NCBI GenBank assembly: GCA_014529385.2
Contig: CM043950.1
Location: forward strand, 153,748,445-153,812,444
From: Adiantum capillus-veneris
Taxonomy: Eukaryota > Streptophyta > Polypodiopsida > Polypodiales > Pteridaceae
DNA: 64,000 bases
Direction of reading: 5' to 3'
Below the pieces are notes generated by a model. That model saw only the letters and a list, made by a program, of their open reading frames with translations. It did no database searches and was not told the origin of the DNA. The position numbers were made by a program, and so were the translations under genes. Numbering within the stretch: position 1 is the first letter of the stretch; the number at the start of each line of letters is the position of its first letter. Shown in pieces: positions 1 through 10,790 of this stretch.

Positions 1-1690
1 ATTAATCTCAAATGAATTCAAAAACTACTGCAACGATCATGGCATGAACATCACCTTACTACAACTTACACATCACAACAAAATGGAGTTGTGGAGCATC
101 GCAATCGGACGGTGGTAGAAATGGCAAGGTGTATGCTCAAAGCCAAGGGTATGCGAGATTCCTTTTGGGCCGAAGCTGTCAGTACAACAATGTACATTCT
201 CAATCGAAGCTACACAAAGGTTTGAAAGGAAAAACACCTCAAGAAGCCTATTCAGGTAAGAAACCTTCGGTCTTGCAATTTCAAAACATTTGGGTGTTTC
301 TGTTATGCACATATTCCTGATTCACAAAGGACAAAGTTAGAGGCCAAAAGCAAGAAGTGTGTATTTCTCGGATACAGTGAAGAGTCTAAAGCTTATAGAC
401 TCTATGATTTAGAGGCAAAGAAAATACTCACCAGTCGGGATGTGGTATCTGAGGAAGGGCCACATGCGGTGGAGAAACGCGATTCACACTTTTGCTCCAA
501 TAGGTTGAATGGCAACTATTTGTCTTGTGCTTGCTCTTGGTGCTTTATATTTATGTTTTGTTTACCAAGTGGATGTTGTGTCTACATTTTTTAATGGACT
601 TCTCAAGGAGGAGGTGGATATTGGGCATCCACCAGGGTTTGAGCTGTCTCATTCAAAACAGAAGGTTTGCAGATTGAAGAAGGCTTTATATGGCCTAGAA
701 TAGTCTCCAAGAGCATGGTATGTTAGTTTGATAAGTCTTTAAAAAAACTTGGCTTTAGAAGAAGTTCTTCTAAAGAAAATTCATATGTGCTTAGAGAGAA
801 TGGAAAACAAGTCATTATTATCTTGTTGGTCGATGACTTGATAATCTCACAAGTGACCACAAAGAGCTTATCCAACAAACTCGTGAGAGTTTGAGTTCTT
901 AATTTGAAATGACAGACGTGGGTTTGTTGCATTACTGTTTGGGGATTGAGGTTTGGCAATCCTCAAAAGGTGTCTTCATCTCTCAACAAAATATGCAATA
1001 GAGATTCTAAAAGCTTTTGTCATGATGGATTGCAAACCCGTGAGCACTCCAATGGAGGAAAATGCAAAACTCTCCATGGAAGATTCTTCTCCCTTAGTCG
1101 ATACTAAAAAGTACAGAAAACTTGTGGGAAGCTTAATTTTCTGTGCAACACTAGGCCAGATACTTCTTTTGGAGTAGGTGTTTTAACTAGATTTTCCAAC
1201 CAACCAAAAGAATCTCATTGGAAGGCAGGTATGCGAGTTCTTAAGTACGTCAAAGGTACTTTGGGCCCTGGCATTGCCTATGGAATTGGCATAAGAACCC
1301 TTAGTGGATATTGTGACTTCAATTGGGTAGGAGATTGTGACTCTAGAAAGTTAGTTTATGGATTTGGTTTCTCACTTGGTTCTGGAGTGTTTTCTTGGAT
1401 CAGCAAGAAGCAATCAACCGTTACTCTTTCTTCAACGAAAGTAGAGTATAAAGCTGCTTGTTTTGCAGCTTATGAAGCATTTTTGCTTAGGAAAATCCCC
1501 ATGGACTTAGGTGTTTCTCTTGATTCAGCAACAACCCTTCAATGCGACAACCAGAGCTGCATGGCCATTGCCAAGAACCCCGTCTTCCATGCACACACAA
1601 AGCATATTGAGGTGCAATATCATTATGCTTGAGAGCTAAATGAGGATGAAATTGTGGAGCTAGAGTATTGTCCTACTAAAGATAATTGTG
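1..1690 (+). pseudogene. Copia A unit 1 pol remnant (integrase, RT, RNase H)
   Basis: Frames switch repeatedly but copia pol landmarks are in order: the integrase QNGVVEHRNRT block near 90-120, the integrase C-terminal GKTPQEAYSGKKPS block near 230-270, and GYSEESKAYRLYD near 370-410. RT follows, with QVDVVSTFFNG near 565-597 and LYGLEQ-like SPRAWY near 690-720 with a TAG at about 701. Next come the RT thumb near 900-1180 and RNase H with WISKKQSTVTLSSTKVEY near 1390-1450. Compared with unit 2, about 570 bases between the integrase tail and RT are missing at about 485-505. A TGA at 1630-1632 interrupts the RNase H tail and is shared with unit 2. Clearly non-functional. Confidence 0.85.
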
Positions 1691-1791
1691 TAGATATCTT
1701 CATCAAAGCTCTAAGGAAAGACCAGCTACTTTGACATCTTCATCAACTTGGAGTTGGCACACAGCCAACATAGAGAATCTTCATGTGTTCA

Positions 1792-1987
1792 TTGAGGGGG
1801 GGTGTTGGTATACTTTCAATGCCCACCTCTCTCAATTTTTCCACGAGAATATAAGCTGCACAATTTGTAAGGCCCCCATATGAGGTGAAGCCAATGGTGC
1901 ACATGTATTTGGTGGATTCCAACTTTGCACGTTGAAGAGATCTCTATTTGTGATCGTGGATGGTACGGAGCAATTTCAGGATTAACT
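1792..1987 (+). repeat. Polypurine tract and LTR fragment of copia A unit 1
   Basis: A G-rich tract (TGAGGGGGGG, about 1792-1802) precedes TGTTGGTATAC. The following 180 bases match the LTR start at 4152, including the shared block GGCCCCCATATGAGG. Similarity stops at about 1980-1987, where sequence jumps to integrase of unit 2. The LTR is therefore cut short. Confidence 0.75.
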
Positions 1988-1995
1988 TACTGCAT

Positions 1996-4075
1996 GGTAC
2001 ATTCTCAATCGAAGCTACACAAAGGTTTTGAAAGGGAAAATGCCTCAAGAATCCTTTTCTGGTAAGAAACCTTCGTTCTTGCATTTCAGAACATTTGGGT
2101 GTTTCTCTTATGCACATATTCCTGATTCACAAAGAACAAAGTTAGAAGCCAAAAGCAAGAAGTGTGTATTTCTCGGTTACAGTGAAGAGTCTAAGGCTTA
2201 TAGACTCTATGATTCAGAGGCAAAGAAAATACACACCAGTTGGATGTGGTATTTGAAGAAGGGCCACATGATGCGGTGGAGAAACCAGGTTCGTCCACTT
2301 TCTCATCACATGAAGAAATAACTCACCATGTGTCAGACCAAAGTCAGGTAAAAAATCAAGAGGAGGAGTTGTTTGATGATGACAACTCAAATAAATCTAA
2401 CCAACTTGTTGTAGCATCACAAGAAAAGCCACTACCAAAGTGGGCTCGACAGCTTTTTGACGCTCGAAACCCTCAAGTTCACAATCCTCGTGAAGAGGAG
2501 GGGGGTTTGCCACGATCAAAGGGAAGAGAGGAGCAAAGGAGAGCCTCCAAACAACATCGTCAACATGGCTCTCATGACAGAAATTGTGGGCTTTTTGAAG
2601 GAGCTAGCCTACGTTGACGAGGCCATGGCTGATCTAAAGTGGAAGGAAGTGATGCAGTAAGAGTATAGCAACATCACAAAGAATGACACTTGGGAAGTAA
2701 TGGATCGGCCTCCAGAGAAGAAATTCATCGGCACAAAATGGGTATACAAGCTCAAGCATAAAGCTGATGATTCTTTGCAGAAGTACAAAGCCAGGTTAGT
2801 AGCAGAAGGATTCTCTCAAGTCGAAGGGTTTGATCTTAATGACACCTCCCACAGCTCGAATGAAAACTATTCCTCTTGTGCTTGCTCTTTTTTGCTATCT
2901 ATTTATGGGTTGTTTACCAAATGGATGTTGTGTCTGCATTTTTGAATGAACTTTTTAAGGAGGAGGTGTATATTGAGCAACCACTAGGGTTTGAGACGCT
3001 TCATTTAAAACAGAAGGTTTGCAGATCGAAGAAGGCTTTATATGGCCTGAAACAATCTCCAAGAGCATGGTATGTTAGGATTGATAAGTTTTAAAAAAAA
3101 CTTTGCTTTAGAAGAAGTGCTTCTAAAGCAAATTTATATGTGCTTAGAGAGAATGGAAAACAAGTCATTATTATCTTGTATGTCGATGACTTGATAATCA
3201 CATGCAACCACAAAGAGCTCATCCAACAAACTCGTGAGAGTTTGAGTTTTGAATTTGAAATGACAGACTTGGGTTTGTTGCATTATTGTTTGGGGAATGA
3301 GGTTTGGCAATCCTCAAAAGGTATCTTCATCTCTCAACAAAAGTATGCAACAGAGATCCCAAAAGCTTTTGCCATGATGGATTGCAAACCTGTGAGCACT
3401 CCCATAGAGGTAAATGCAAAACTCTTCATGGAAGATTCTTCTCCTTTAGTCAACATTAAAAAGTACATAAAACTTGTGGGAAGCTTAATTTTCTTGTGCA
3501 ACACTAGGCCAGATACTTCTTTTGTAGTAGGTTTTTTAATTAGGTTTTCCAACCAACTGAGAGAATCTCATTAAAAGGCATGCATGCGAGTTCTTAAGTA
3601 CATCAAAGGTACTTTGGGCCATGGCATTGCCTATGGAATCGGCACAAACACTTTAGTGGGTATTGTGACTCTGATTGGGCAGGAGATTGTAACTCTAGAA
3701 AGTCAATTTCTAGATTTTGTTTCTCACTTGGTTTTGGAGTGTTTTCTTGGATCAGCAAGAAGCAGCCAACCGTCAATATTTCTTCAATGGAAGCAAAGTA
3801 TAAAGATGCTTGTTTTGCAGCTTGTGAATCAGTTTGGCTAAGGCGAGTCCTCATGGACTTAGGTGTTTTGCTTGATTCATCAACAACACCAATGCAACAA
3901 CCAGAGTTGCATGGCGATTGCCAAAAACCTCGTCTTCCATGCACGCACAAAAGCATATTGAGGTTGAGTATCATTATGTTTGAGAGCTGATTGAGGATGA
4001 ATTGTGGAGCTAGAGTATTGTCCTACTAAAGATAATTGTGCAGATATCTTCACCAAAGCTGTAAGGAAACACCAA
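1996..4075 (+). pseudogene. Copia A unit 2 pol remnant (integrase tail, RT, RNase H)
   Basis: This parallels unit 1 but keeps the integrase-RT spacer that unit 1 lost. Visible blocks are KKPSFLHFRTFGCFSYAHIP (about 2060-2120), an acidic linker with KPLPKWARQLFDARN (about 2430-2470), and the RT start FIGTKWVYKLKHKAD (about 2720-2765). RT continues with KALYGLKQSPRAWY (about 3030-3075) and the catalytic YVDD in LYVDDLIIT (about 3175-3200). RNase H follows with WISKKQPTVN (about 3745-3775), and the tail IEVEYHYV ends in a TGA at 3981-3983. Frameshifts and the early stop make it a pseudogene, although the YVDD motif survives. Confidence 0.87.
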
Positions 4076-4143
4076 TTACTTCGACATCTTCATCAACTTG
4101 AAGTTGGCACACGACGAACATAGAGCATCTTTGGGTGTTCATT

Positions 4144-4915
4144 GAGGGGGGTGTTGGTAAACTTGCAATGCCACCACAATATATGCTGCATAGTTTCTAA
4201 GGCCCCCATATGAGGAGAAGCCAATGGTGCACATATATTTGGTGGATTCCAGCTTTGCACGCTGATGAGATCTCTATTTGTGATCGTGGATGGTATGGAG
4301 AAAATTCAGGTCAAACTTTGGGGGCATCGGGGACGAAAGCCCATGACTTTTTATTCACTAAACTATTCTTTTTGTTGGAATATCTTGGCCGGATGGCGGC
4401 CAAAAGACAATCAAAAAATGGCTGTCCAGTCGCCGATTGTTCGACGTCTTTGGCTAGTGGTCTTTGGACGGTGGCCGGATTTCCTTGGCTGGTGGCTAAG
4501 TTCTAGAAGGAATTGTCTACCCAAAAGCGGCTAACATGGGCGCATGGGAGATTCCTACTTGGACTTGGTTACACAAAGGCGGCCACACACATGGACACAT
4601 GGCCGAGTTCTACTTGGACTTGGCTATCTAAGGGCGGCTACACATGGGCGTTTAGAGGCTCCCTTAGATCTATATAAGGAGGCCTTCTCATCAGTAATTT
4701 GGTAGAATGGTGTGCACACTTGACACACGCACACACATCCTTGTTGAAGGATTGTTAGTCCCTTGTATTCTTGTTATGCTCTAGTTGTCTAAATCGCCAT
4801 CTAAGCTCTAGCTTGAGAGCGCATGGGTGGATGACGGCTTCACCTTGTATAACAAAACTCAAGAGTACATATCAAAGGACTATTCTATATATCATATTCA
4901 CCTTCTTGTATAACA
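4144..4915 (+). repeat. Polypurine tract and 3' LTR of copia A unit 2
   Basis: The tract GAGGGGGG abuts TGTTGGTAAAC at 4152. The LTR carries a TATA-like CTATATAAGG near 4670-4680 and degenerate GCGGC-rich tandem segments at about 4510-4650. It ends tentatively at TATAACA (4915), because minus-strand gypsy protease-like sequence begins just after. The right end is uncertain because no partner 5' LTR is in the window. Confidence 0.6.
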
Positions 4916-4924
4916 AATTGTTTA

Positions 4925-5300
4925 CCTTCTTTTTCCAATTCTAATGAGTTTTGCTGGTAGCTACGATTCAAAGAAGATCCTAGTCCTCATAGCCATTCCC
5001 TTTCCAAAACCAAGTTTGAACTATCCATATTCATAAGCTGAAAGTCAAGCATTTCTTTATACCCTTGTATCTCAACTCCAAATTTGATACCCATGTATCC
5101 CATATCTTCTTGTCTTTACCATGCATCATGGAGGCGACATATTGGCGAGCACTTAGTTGTTGAAAAAGTTTTAATTTTCTCACAAGAGCATAATTCAGAG
5201 AATTATGTGTAGCAAAGTCATCTATATGACTCTAACTCTTTTCACATTTACAAACCCATGCATTTTCACCAGCTCATGTGGACCAAAGCTTGATTTCCAC
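4925..5300 (-). pseudogene. Gypsy aspartic protease remnant
   Basis: Minus-strand translation shows NYALVRKLKL near 5190-5160, followed by a stretch resembling the end of a gypsy retropepsin: GYKEMLDFQLMNMDSSNLVL and EREWL, then a stop and GLGSSLNRSYQQNSLEL. These fit the pattern (F)xxMxxxxxVLGxxWLxxLG of plant gypsy proteases. The active-site Asp motif is not intact. Identification rests on this pattern only. Confidence 0.5.
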
Positions 5301-5464
5301 ATGTTGGTTGACAAACAACAATGATGCTCTTTGTTCTTGTGCAGCACTTCTATATCATTACCAAGTGTTTGGACCATATGGATTTGCATCTCTTCATGAT
5401 TCTTGTCAGGACCTTTACCTTTTCATCATCCTTTTTCCTTTTGATCTTTGGACAATTCATTGAG

Positions 5465-5990
5465 AATGGTTGGGTGACAAACAAGTGAAGCACACATTTT
5501 TCTTTTTAGCTTCTACAAATTCCTCTCGGTTCTCAACCTAGGTCTTGTCACAACCCTCTTTTTAAATAGTGGCTTACCCTCATTAAATGACAATTTCCTT
5601 TTTCCTTTTAGAAAGAGCCATAATACCCTTGTATCTGTGGATAGGACCCAATCTGAGTGGGATTAGAAGCTGCCAAGCGAGTATTAATTTCATAAATTTG
5701 TGCAAATTTAATTGCTATCTCCAAAGTTTTAGGTTCACTTTCTTTTATCTCTCCCTTGAAGTGTCTATTTAACCCCCATATAAACCCTCTTGTTTTGTGA
5801 AAGTCATCTATTCCCTGAAGCTTGAGGATTATTTGCATTGTAAGTAAGCAAATGACTACCCTGTTGCATAGCTTTTTAACATAACTACTATCCCAGATGA
5901 CTCTTCACATCCTTCTTTGCATGCATTGATGATTATGCCAATTCACCATTGCCAATAAGGATGTCTTATGATGCGCTACTGATGATGACT
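5465..5990 (-). pseudogene. Gypsy gag remnant with zinc-knuckle trace
   Basis: The 76-residue open segment at 5608-5838 reads FIWGLNRHFKGEIKESEPKT and LEIAIKFAQIYE. This matches the gypsy gag consensus in which a short F-x-x-GL motif is followed by PxTLExAIxxAxxxE. About 130 bases downstream, CFTCLSPNH fits the first part of a CX2CX4HX4C knuckle, but a stop follows. The leader towards 6120 shows no clear frame. Non-functional remnant. Confidence 0.6.
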
Positions 5991-6105
5991 AACGATGCTT
6001 CTCTGCTGGCTTGACTGGCTACAAAATGCTCTGCTGCCTTCAATCACAAGTTCCTGCTCAATTGGCTACTCATGAAGTGAGAATGCTGTTGATTAGGACT
6101 CACAA

Positions 6106-6117
6106 GCTTTGATACTA
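6106..6117 (-). other. Degenerate tRNA-iMet primer binding site
   Basis: The minus strand reads TAGTATCAAAGC, ten of twelve positions matching TGGTATCAGAGC. It lies upstream of the minus-strand gag remnant, where a primer site is expected. The LTR that should adjoin it is gone. Confidence 0.45.
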
Positions 6118-6134
6118 GTATTACAAGATGAACT

Positions 6135-6136
<2 letters not shown>

Positions 6137-6176
<40 letters not shown>

Positions 6177-6324
6177 TAGTACTTTAATACCCCTAACTTC
6201 TTGGTCACACACTTTCTAAGCTTCAGTTTGTTGAGTCTCCACCATGGGACTTGGCCCTTCTGAAATACAAGGGATAAGTCTTTTCAAAAAAAGAGGGGTG
6301 GCGGTTTTCTGCCCCGGTTAATAG

Positions 6325-6382
<58 letters not shown>

Positions 6383-7510
6383 TAATCCCTAGCTGACTTG
6401 GCACTTGGGACTCTACTGAAACCTACCTCCTATGGTCTCTACCATGGGGCGTGGCCCTTCTAAAAAACATTAATGTTACATCGTGGTACTGCCTCGGGTT
6501 AACCCGGCCGTGAAAGCACTAGGGTAGTCTTTCCATTACACCTTGCAGGCGGCCTCACCACCTTAGCTGGGGATCTCTCCACTCATGGAAATCTGCGCGC
6601 TATGCAGTAATGGCGGCCTCCCTCCCTCCTCTATTTAAAAGGTGAGGGTGCAACTTTGCCCCTCAGTTAGCTTTGTTTGTGCTCCATTTTTTGCATGAAA
6701 TAGGACTGTGTGTCTGTGTCTCTACTTCACCGAAGTATGGAGCTCACAACACAAGTAACACAAGTCGGCTACTTTTACTCATAAGTTTTTCATTTTGCAC
6801 CTATGTTTTTAGGGGAGTATTACTGTGCTGCTTCAAAAGGCATGGCACCTTGAGTGGTTTTCACATAGTATAGTAAGGTACAATGGTGTTTTTTTGCAAG
6901 GTTTTAATTTCATTAATGGGATTCTAGTTGCTATCAATTTCATGGTATTTTTGTTCTAAAGCTTGAGGTTTCTATATAGGTGGTTTTTTGGTATGGCTTA
7001 CTACCTGCTGCCGCTTTTAGCTCTATTTTTTTAAAAGAAGAAACTTACCTACTAGCTACTATTCGGTAAACTGACCACTAGTTTGGCTATAGCTTTGCCC
7101 GGTTAACGGGTACGACCAGACATTGCATTGGTGCTTACTAATATGATTGGAGGCTGGCATGTAACTGTTGCTTTTTGCATGGGTTATTGTTCTATGACTG
7201 GATAAACCTTGGTTTTGGATAAGTGATGGAAGCTTGAAAGGGGGTGATGTTGTCCCACCCTCTGCACACTAGTATTGAATATTTTTCTGGATAGTTGGGC
7301 CCGATGGCACGTTATTACTGTATCTGAACATTTCTTTATGGTCAGGGTAAAGGGTAATACATTGCAGTTTCTGCTTGCTCACTGGTGGATGTTGTTTTCT
7401 TTGATGTTGGTAATTGTTTTGGTTTACTGCCTACCGCTGCTAAGGTTGGTTATGCAAATAGAAAGGGGTTGAACCATTGCGCAATGATATTTGACATCAT
7501 TTTAATCAAT
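6137..7510 (+). repeat. Left pLTR-like direct repeat
   Basis: It starts in a CA microsatellite (6136-6174) and contains a second CA tract (6325-6381). It aligns by eye with 16354-17059 plus 18725-19446. Shared blocks include CTGTAGTACTTTAATACCCC, GGGTTAACCCGGCCGTGAAA and GGGTACGACCAGACATTGCA. Similarity ends at CATTTTAATCAAT (about 7498-7510), after which left and right flanks differ. No TG...CA ends or target duplication could be assigned, unlike an LTR. Repeated calls such as CCATGGGxxTGGCCCTTCT at 6242 and 6431 suggest internal repeats. Confidence 0.7.
6631..6640 (+). promoter_or_regulatory. TATA-like box in left pLTR
   Basis: CTATTTAAAAGG follows a pyrimidine-rich CCTCCCTCCCTCCT run and is conserved in the right repeat at 16901-16910. 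Its position about 1.1 kb before the first coding sequence would suit a promoter in the repeat. Function is inferred from motif and conservation only. Confidence 0.4.
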
Positions 7511-7763
7511 GATATTAGCTCTAGGATGGACCCACAGTCTATAATCCCTTGACTGGTTGACTGGTGTTAGGTGGTCCTTCGTAGGCTATTTTTCTGGTCT
7601 CCTGCTCACGGCTATTATAGTCTTTGACTTTGCCGGTTTAAGGTTTGCAAGGCCAATCTACAGTAACTGATCATATTCTTGTTTATATATTTCCTTTCAG
7701 GACCACAAACCTTTTAGAATGCAGCGTGCATGAGTGTAAAACACAACCCTGAGAATCATACAA
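7511..7763 (+). other. Leader between left pLTR and coding remnant
   Basis: No open frame. The run TTTATATATTTCCTTTCAG at about 7682-7700 looks like a plant 3' splice acceptor. Penelope elements are known to keep an intron in this region, but no donor was identified with confidence. Confidence 0.3.
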
Positions 7764-10243
7764 AGATGCTCGAACAGATTAAGTTGTACCTTAAAGACTG
7801 TAAACCAAAAAATGCTTTGGCAATTAGAACCAGACCCTTCCTTGCTAGAAAGGCCAAGGATTGTATTACTTACTACTGTAAGTAATTGTTACCTCACTAA
7901 CTTTTTTTGAAATATTGTAGACTCTTGCTCTATCACAAGGATTGGAAGTGACCTATGTTCCCCTCTCTGTGGCCACATCTCTTGTCTTAGATGTATTAAT
8001 AGCTTGGATGCTTCTCAACTAATATATGACTTGGATCTTACCTCAGACAAGAAAATGTCTATCTTGCACCTGTTATCTTTTAATGATTGGGTTAAAGTTT
8101 TGGCTACCTTAGACAAGGACTCCAAGGAAGGGTAAATTTGATCGCCCAGTACATAGTCCAAATTCCCATACTCTCTTTACAATACCAACAAGAGCTTGCC
8201 CTATTCTCTTCCTTTGGTGCTGATCTGTCTAAGTTTTTGAGGAAGCTATGCGGCCTCAATCCATCTTTTGTTTGTGCACCGGCTACCCTGACTATCCCTC
8301 AAACTGGTGGTATCTTTTGTAGGGATAGTGCAGCTCTTGAAGCTGTCAGAATTTTAGAGTAATCTTTGTTCCCTCAATGACTCTAAACTCTTGGAAATGG
8401 TGTCAAAAATATCTAAAGTTTTTCCTGTCTTTCCTATTAAACAGATTGAAATCAAGTCTTTTGGGGTGGACCATCAGCTTTGGGTCTTGCCCAACAAGGC
8501 GTTCTTAGCACCCATTTTAAGTGAAACCTGGGTGAACCTTGCCAACCTCCCTGCCTCTACTGTCGAAGACTGTAGATTCAAGATCTTAAAAGGTGGACAA
8601 TTTCTTGACAAAGGGGAGCTCATCAAAGCACCCTTCAACCTCAATCTCATTGACCATTCTAAATGCCCTTTCAATATTGGCCTCTACATCCGCGCTAAAG
8701 GGAACATTGAGTTTGCTAAAAGTAACCCGGACTTCTACACAAAATCCATCTGGAATGTTTTTCGGCCCTATGTGAAATGTGCCTGCGGATTTCTTGACCC
8801 TAAAGCCTCTTGTAAATCTAGCATCATGTGGTTTGATCATGCCATTTGGTTTATTCTCAACCATCTTGACCTACTTTTCCCAGAAAAACCAGTGGATTTT
8901 CACAGCTCTTGGTTGGGTGGCCAAGCTAAACAGATAGTAATTGCTCAGATTGCCTTTAACATCTTTTGTGGATTAATGCTGGATATCTTGAAAGAACTGA
9001 AGTTTGATGAACCAAGAATCTACCTAACTACTTATGCCAACTACAAAGGTGTAAAGATCATCACTAGCTTACTCAAACCATGTATTGATGAGGATGATTC
9101 CCCTGCTCTGAAAAGACCCAATTCTCTTACTACCCCCAACTCTTTTACTTCTTCTTTAACTCCTACCTCTTCCTCCAACCGGGGGAAGGCTCGTAGCTAC
9201 ACTAGGGGAGGAGGCAAAAACTGCCCCATCAAGAATTTTCTTGAATTGTAATCCTTGGTGGAATTGCAGGTTACTACGAGCCCTTGCGGACGAAGGTCTC
9301 TCAACAAGGTTTCTCCAAACCAAGGCTATATCTACGTACAATGTCTCTTCCACAATGTACTTCTTGATTGGATACAACCTAAAGCTCTTTTTTGTGAGTG
9401 TTGTGACCTACTTTTTGGCAATCACAAATTACTCAATAATGTACTCATTGGTTGGATGTATCAACAACCCGTAAAAAACTTGTTTTATAGTAATGATTTT
9501 CTTCGGCATGAATGAGTTCCCAAATGTACATGCTATCAATTTACCACATTCTGCAAGAACTTTGATACATATGGTATGCACGTTTGTACTTGTGATCCTA
9601 GCATTATTGAGAATATCAAATTACGAAGAATCTTGGCCAATGGGCTCAATCACATACCTAAATCTCTCAAAAACCCTTACCTCGCTCTATTAGATGTACT
9701 AAGCTTCCTAACTGACCTTGTCAGTTCTCTCCAACTGGAGAAGACAGTCCTACTGGACTTAACTAAAGTGGTGAAAGAATGCTTCTTTCAGAAAATATCC
9801 CAAATTCCTAGAAAATGGTTATCCTCTGATAACTCCTGGCTAACATCACAACTTGCTCTTGATTTTCAAAAAATTTCTAATAAATGGTTCATAGTCGGGC
9901 TTGATAAAAGCTCTAAATGTCCCACTCTTATCTACAAGAACCTAGCTTGGAATGCTACTCGCGATCGGGTGTCCAGGAAAGAATTCATTAGAATTAACTC
10001 TTCATTACAAACAATTACCAGTAGCATCTCAAGACACTTAGGGAATTTAGGCTATTTTGTACAGGACCCACTAAACTACCAATACTGTTTCCCATCTATA
10101 AGATACATAAGCATAAGTTCAGATGGATATCTGATGCTTCTAATGGTGTCTTTACTGATATCACCAAGGATATCACTCTTTGCCTTGACCTAATATTAGC
10201 TGAGTTAGAACTTATTTCTGCCACTAAACAAAAAATCTACCGC
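7764..10243 (+). pseudogene. N-terminal and middle part of Penelope-like ORF
   Basis: Translation starts plausibly at the ATG at 7764 (MLEQIKLYLKDC) and shifts frame several times. A gap of 43 bases with intron-like ends (7878-7920) precedes a Cys/His cluster, CSPLCGHISCLRC, at about 7957-7995. Open segments then run 8138-8361, a 286-residue block at 8391-9251 (with YVKCACGF near 8770-8795), 9255-9515 and 9576-10193. The last contains HVCTCDPSIIENIKLR, resembling the HVxTGDLSIIxNxxLR block found upstream of this RT type. The frame at about 8361 is off by one base. A copia insertion ends the segment at 10248. I cannot assign a function to the 286-residue block. Confidence 0.55.
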
Positions 10244-10248
10244 GACTT

Positions 10249-10510
10249 TGTTACCATATACATGTGGTAGTGGTGTGTGAACACATCACTACCACATCCT
10301 AATGTGAACACACTAGGACCGTTGGGGCATTTTTTCCCTCTGTAGGAGTTTCCCCCCCCCCCCCCCCCCCGTGCATTGTATATACGCCCATCACTCTAGG
10401 GCTATCTATCTTTCCATTGCACACTAAGTAATACACTCTCTATTGTGTGCCTTGAGCTTCCTTCGTCTTCTCCAAGCTGTGCGCGTTTCTCTGCAACCCT
10501 AATTCCATCA
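10249..10510 (+). repeat. 5' LTR of copia B
   Basis: 262 bases, TGTTACC...CCATCA. Relative to the 3' LTR it has a local duplication around ACATCACTACCACATCC (about 10280-10305) and a poly-C run expanded to 19 bases (10352-10370, six C in the partner). Confidence 0.88.
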
Positions 10511-10512
10511 AT

Positions 10513-10524
10513 TGGTATCAGAGC
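10513..10524 (+). other. Copia B primer binding site (tRNA-iMet)
   Basis: TGGTATCAGAGC lies two bases after the 5' LTR and is an exact match to the usual plant initiator-Met primer site. Confidence 0.85.
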
Positions 10525-10790
10525 AGGTTGCATCCTCTCGGGCTTAGTCGCCAACAACTCCAACACATGTTCGCTCAGATTTCTGATTCGGACTCATTTC
10601 GGCCTCCATTTCCACTACAGCCACAATACTGCACAGGCTATTTCGTCATTTTGTGCAAAATTTTTGTCATTGCCATTTTCTGCATAACAAGTGCTTACAA
10701 TCTTCTACGGTTTGTGTTGTATAGCACGTGTTGTTCCCACTTTGTTTCTCCTCTTTTCGAGCAGTTTTCACATTAGGCGCAACATTTACC

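Larger units (their letters stand above)
1..4915 (+). mobile_element. Copia A: tandemly duplicated, truncated Ty1/copia remnant
   Basis: Two head-to-tail units of the same Ty1/copia family lie on the plus strand. Each runs from integrase through reverse transcriptase and RNase H to a polypurine tract and the start of an LTR (TGTTGGTA at 1803 and at 4152). Unit 1 enters from the left edge in integrase. Unit 2 restarts at about 1996, inside the integrase C-terminal region, directly after about 185 bases of unit 1 LTR. No gag, 5' LTR or primer site is visible. Both units are full of frameshifts and stops, so the element is dead. Order IN-RT-RH is diagnostic of copia. A tandem or unequal-exchange origin is inference. 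Confidence 0.85.
4920..6120 (-). mobile_element. Ty3/gypsy gag-protease remnant
   Basis: Reading the minus strand from 6120 down gives a degenerate tRNA-Met primer site, gag-like peptide, a CCHC zinc-knuckle trace and a retropepsin-like peptide in the order expected for Ty3/gypsy. The 5' LTR is missing at the CA-repeat boundary near 6121-6137. The RT side is cut by the copia A LTR at about 4915. Many stops and frameshifts are present. Confidence 0.6.

Noticed and set aside
6805-6817. Telomere-type TTTAGGG repeats in the Penelope-like element
   Set aside because: Only isolated single matches (near 6809 and 18750), no array.
6137-7510. Hammerhead ribozyme in the left pLTR
   Set aside because: Known from Penelope pLTRs, but I found no CTGANGA core with a matching GAAA at the right spacing by eye.
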